Positions 63,410 to 64,000 of a stretch of 64,000 bases of DNA are shown here, one piece after another. Where the stretch lies: assembly GCA_946894095.1 (NCBI GenBank), contig OX335644.1, positions 17,775,595-17,839,594 of the forward strand, given 5' to 3'. The notes beneath the pieces were generated by a model. It was not told where the DNA came from, ran no database searches, and saw nothing but the letters and a program-made list of their open reading frames with translations. How positions within the stretch are numbered: position 1 is the first letter of the stretch; the number at the start of each line of letters is the position of its first letter. This stretch comes from Incurvaria masculella (taxonomy: Eukaryota; Arthropoda; Insecta; Lepidoptera; Incurvariidae). The position numbers and the translations under genes are program-made.

Positions 63410-63815
63410 GTGAGCAGCTTGCAGCCTAGTGGCGCAGGGACTTAGCATACAAGATTCAAATCCTCGCCCCGTTCATGCGCCACTTTCTTTCTCTTTCTGA
63501 TTTGCATAATTGCATTTCGTCACGAATGCGAGCTTCTCCATGGTTCGGAATCCATGTAAAACTGTAGGTCCCCTTCCCCTACTAGGTGGTATAGAGTTTA
63601 AGCTCGCCCGGGTTGGTACCATCGTATTGGATGAAAAGATGGTCGTAGCGGCAATGAAAAATTGTTCGTGTTTTCCATCCAGTTCAATGTAACCGAGCTC
63701 ATAAAGGGAAGGTCCTGGCATGGCACCTGATTATTTAGGTAATGTGGTGTATTGGGCGAATACCATAACGGTAGTTACATATGTGGTATCCATCCATATC
63801 AGGTTTGCATAAAAA
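63410..63815 (+). repeat. SINE family A, best-preserved copy
   Basis: Head with AGATTCAAATCCTCGCCC (B box) and GTTCATGCGCCAC, body CCATGGTTCGGAATCCATG, 'ggttggtaccatcgtattgg' and 'aaggtcctggcatggcacc', and an A-tail after 'tcaggtttgcat'. About 400 bp, a good seed for collecting the family. Confidence 0.78.
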
Positions 63816-64000
63816 AAAAACTTAGAAATTCCTTTCCTTTCCTGTTTATACATTTGGCAGGAAACGACTGTACGGCGAGAATATTGTATGTTTGCTCTGA
63901 AGTTACCGATTTATAATTAGTTGAGATTTAACGGCGACATCTACCTACATTAAAACATTGTATTTAACATATTTGTCTAGATTCATCAGCAGGATTCAAA

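Noticed and set aside
1..64000. CRISPR array, phage or bacterial defence system
   Set aside because: Introns, LINEs, SINEs, Helitrons and errantivirus mark this as insect nuclear DNA. No direct-repeat/spacer array was seen.

Overview
This is eukaryotic nuclear DNA from an insect, most likely a moth or butterfly. Genes are split into short GC-rich exons inside long AT-rich introns. The repeats fit Lepidoptera: Helitrons starting TCTATACTAATA and ending in a hairpin plus CTAG, tRNA-headed SINEs, TTAA-site MITEs, an I-like LINE and an errantivirus. I saw no bacterial-style operons, rRNA or CRISPR arrays.

Layout. 1-1802: 3' end of a Ty3/gypsy element (integrase plus LTR). 1881-3663 (-): first two coding exons of a gene that runs off the left edge, possibly the SMARCAD1/Etl1 helicase. 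4780-4859 (-): an orphan first exon of a THAP zinc-finger gene. 6259-8420 (+): a complete three-exon THAP gene. 8523-12000: LINE, SINE and TTAA-MITE debris. 12573-15519 (-): a second complete three-exon THAP gene. 15710-21829 (-): a full-length I-like LINE with two intact ORFs and a 14-bp target-site duplication. 22320-25739: two head-to-tail Helitrons. 26120-57362 (+): cytosolic valyl-tRNA synthetase in 17 or 18 exons. 58870-64000: SINE/LINE remnants and one GC-rich exon with a signal peptide (60972).

The valyl-tRNA synthetase gene is the core of the window. I joined its exons by phase, and every junction is consistent. Intron 7 (11.7 kb) holds a GAAAC satellite, a CR1/L2-like LINE and a full-length errantivirus with LTRs that read identical, in the opposite orientation to the gene. 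Exon 10 (46018-46200) is a phase 0-0 cassette encoding 61 residues, with a strongly basic segment in a place where the human enzyme as I recall it has only a short linker. It is the most interesting item here. The two complete THAP genes and the orphan exon share an 80-nt, phase-2 first coding exon that splits the zinc finger at the same codon, which suggests local duplication of an ancient gene structure.

Limits: all boundaries come from reading splice sites, frames and repeats by eye. No alignment or transcript data were used. Introns and intergenic stretches not listed below showed nothing I could support.
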